Program-made: the position numbers and the translations under genes
Assembly (NCBI RefSeq): GCF_042408735.1
Contig: NZ_JBHOQV010000137.1
Location: forward strand, 52,774 to 116,773
Source: Thermogemmatispora sp042408735
Lineage (GTDB): Bacteria; Chloroflexota; Ktedonobacteria; Ktedonobacterales; Ktedonobacteraceae
Reading direction: 5' to 3'
Length of the DNA: 64,000 bases
Part shown: in pieces, positions 63,732-64,000 of the stretch
Position numbering within the stretch: the first letter of the stretch is position 1
Layout of the letters: every line of letters starts with the position of its first letter
Notes under the pieces: generated by a model
What the model was told of the DNA's origin: nothing
Database searches by the model: none
Seen by the model: only the letters and a program-made list of their open reading frames with translations

Positions 63732-63756
63732 CCGATCCGCTTCTGGGTACTGAAAG
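63703..63756. repeat. Truncated last repeat followed by its own inverted half
   Basis: The final repeat's first 24 bases (63703-63726) are matched at 63733-63756 by an inverted copy (21 of 24 pairs), separated by six bases. The two arms would form a 24-bp hairpin at the end of the array. Confidence 0.9.
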
Positions 63757-63792
63757 ATTTGGGTGTGTGGGCTGCCCTGCTTGCGAGCGGTT

Positions 63793-63882
63793 TCACTTCC
63801 CCCACACCTCGCCGCCATACTCGGGTCCCCAGACGTGCTGAAGCAGCCAGCGATGAGTCAGGACCTGACCGACCTGGGAGCA
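63793..63882 (-). pseudogene. Fragment of an OmpR/KdpE-type winged-helix domain
   Basis: The - strand encodes QVGQVLTHRWLLQHVWGPEYGGEVWGK, then stop. GxVLTHRxLLxxVWGPEYG is the end of the OmpR-type winged helix; the following YLRVYV...LRRKL part is missing. The N-terminal side is lost at about 63880, where the opposite strand begins to encode a receiver fragment. Confidence 0.7.
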
Positions 63883-64000
63883 GACGATTACCTGACTAAG
63901 CCGTTCGGGGTCGAGGAGTTGCTGGCACGAGTGCGGGCGGTGCTGCGTCTGCTTCAGTTGACCGTTGAGGCTGCCCACCGTCACCGGCGCCGGGTGGAGA
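63853..64000 (+). pseudogene. Response-regulator receiver fragment, runs off the window
   Basis: From ATG 63853 the frame reads MSQDLTDLGADDYLTKPFGVEELLARVRAVLRLLQ and stays open to the end. LGADDYLTKPF(x)xEELLARVRAxLRR is the C-terminal part of an OmpR/KdpE receiver, including the conserved Lys-Pro. The first 80 or so receiver residues are absent upstream. Whether an output domain follows to the right cannot be seen. Confidence 0.7.

Noticed and set aside
63733..63756. Inverted half-repeat as a tracrRNA anti-repeat
   Set aside because: It touches the truncated repeat directly, no cas9 or cas12 gene is near, and the repeat handle looks like type I/III. An inversion scar explains it better, although a functional hairpin is not excluded.
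60457..63899. Several open frames of 60-220 codons on both strands across the CRISPR array
   Set aside because: They consist of translated repeats (for example LSVSSSGSKPLQ or AEASIRLRILK motifs) and arise because the repeat has few stop codons.
1..64000. tRNA or rRNA genes
   Set aside because: I looked for T-loop motifs and 3' acceptor patterns and saw no convincing cloverleaf on either strand.

Overview
The window is high-GC bacterial DNA with short intergenic gaps, many 4-base (ATGA) or slightly longer gene overlaps, and strong Shine-Dalgarno sites. The gene mix points to the Chloroflexota, most likely a Ktedonobacteria/Thermogemmatispora-like actinomycete-style organism: sugar ABC importers, galactan and other glycan hydrolases, an HTH-GAF regulator, a ClgR-like regulator beside ClpP, an IS605-type TnpB and a long CRISPR array. 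This placement is an inference from gene content; there is no rRNA or other phylogenetic marker here.

Layout. 0-9.7 kb (+): an APC permease, a BtpA/SgcQ protein, an FGGY sugar kinase and an SDR dehydrogenase that look like a small catabolic cluster, then a calcineurin-type phosphoesterase, a nucleotidyltransferase-like protein, a siderophore-interacting flavoreductase and a methyltransferase. 10-16.3 kb: a GT39-type membrane glycosyltransferase (-), an HD-like protein, a Bcr/CflA exporter and a secreted PQQ-type sugar dehydrogenase (+). 16.5-27.7 kb (-): one long block that encodes GmhA, GmhB and bifunctional HldE (sedoheptulose-7-P to ADP-heptose) with three GT9, two GT4 and one GT2 glycosyltransferases and an SDR.

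28-35 kb: a ROK repressor (-) faces a consensus promoter that drives a ribose-type ABC importer, a ketose 3-epimerase-like protein and a xylulokinase (+), joined by ATGA overlaps. 35-44 kb: a CDF metal exporter, small regulators, a ClgR-like XRE regulator divergent from a small protein and clpP, a GH16-like protein, an HTH-GAF protein and an ArsR/CmtR-like sensor. 44-53.2 kb: a galactan-type regulon. The operon for binding protein, two permeases and GH53 galactanase (-) is divergent from lacI and GH35 beta-galactosidase (+), with a mirror-image pair of consensus promoters that each carry the same 14-bp operator inside the -35/-10 spacer.

53-60.4 kb: a GH18-like lipid- or membrane-anchored protein, a frameshifted tnpB element bounded by two copies of its end hairpin, a YjbQ protein and the nadB-nadC-nadA operon for quinolinate/NAD synthesis, with two palindromes in its leader. 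60.4-63.7 kb: a CRISPR array of 45 repeats of 37 bp (44 spacers), decayed at the left end. At the right end it is cut inside a repeat that is followed at once by an inverted half-repeat and by head-to-head fragments of a response regulator gene. No cas gene lies in the window. The most unusual items are the mirrored promoter/operator array, the inversion-like scar at the CRISPR right end, and the full ADP-heptose glycosylation locus in a probable monoderm.
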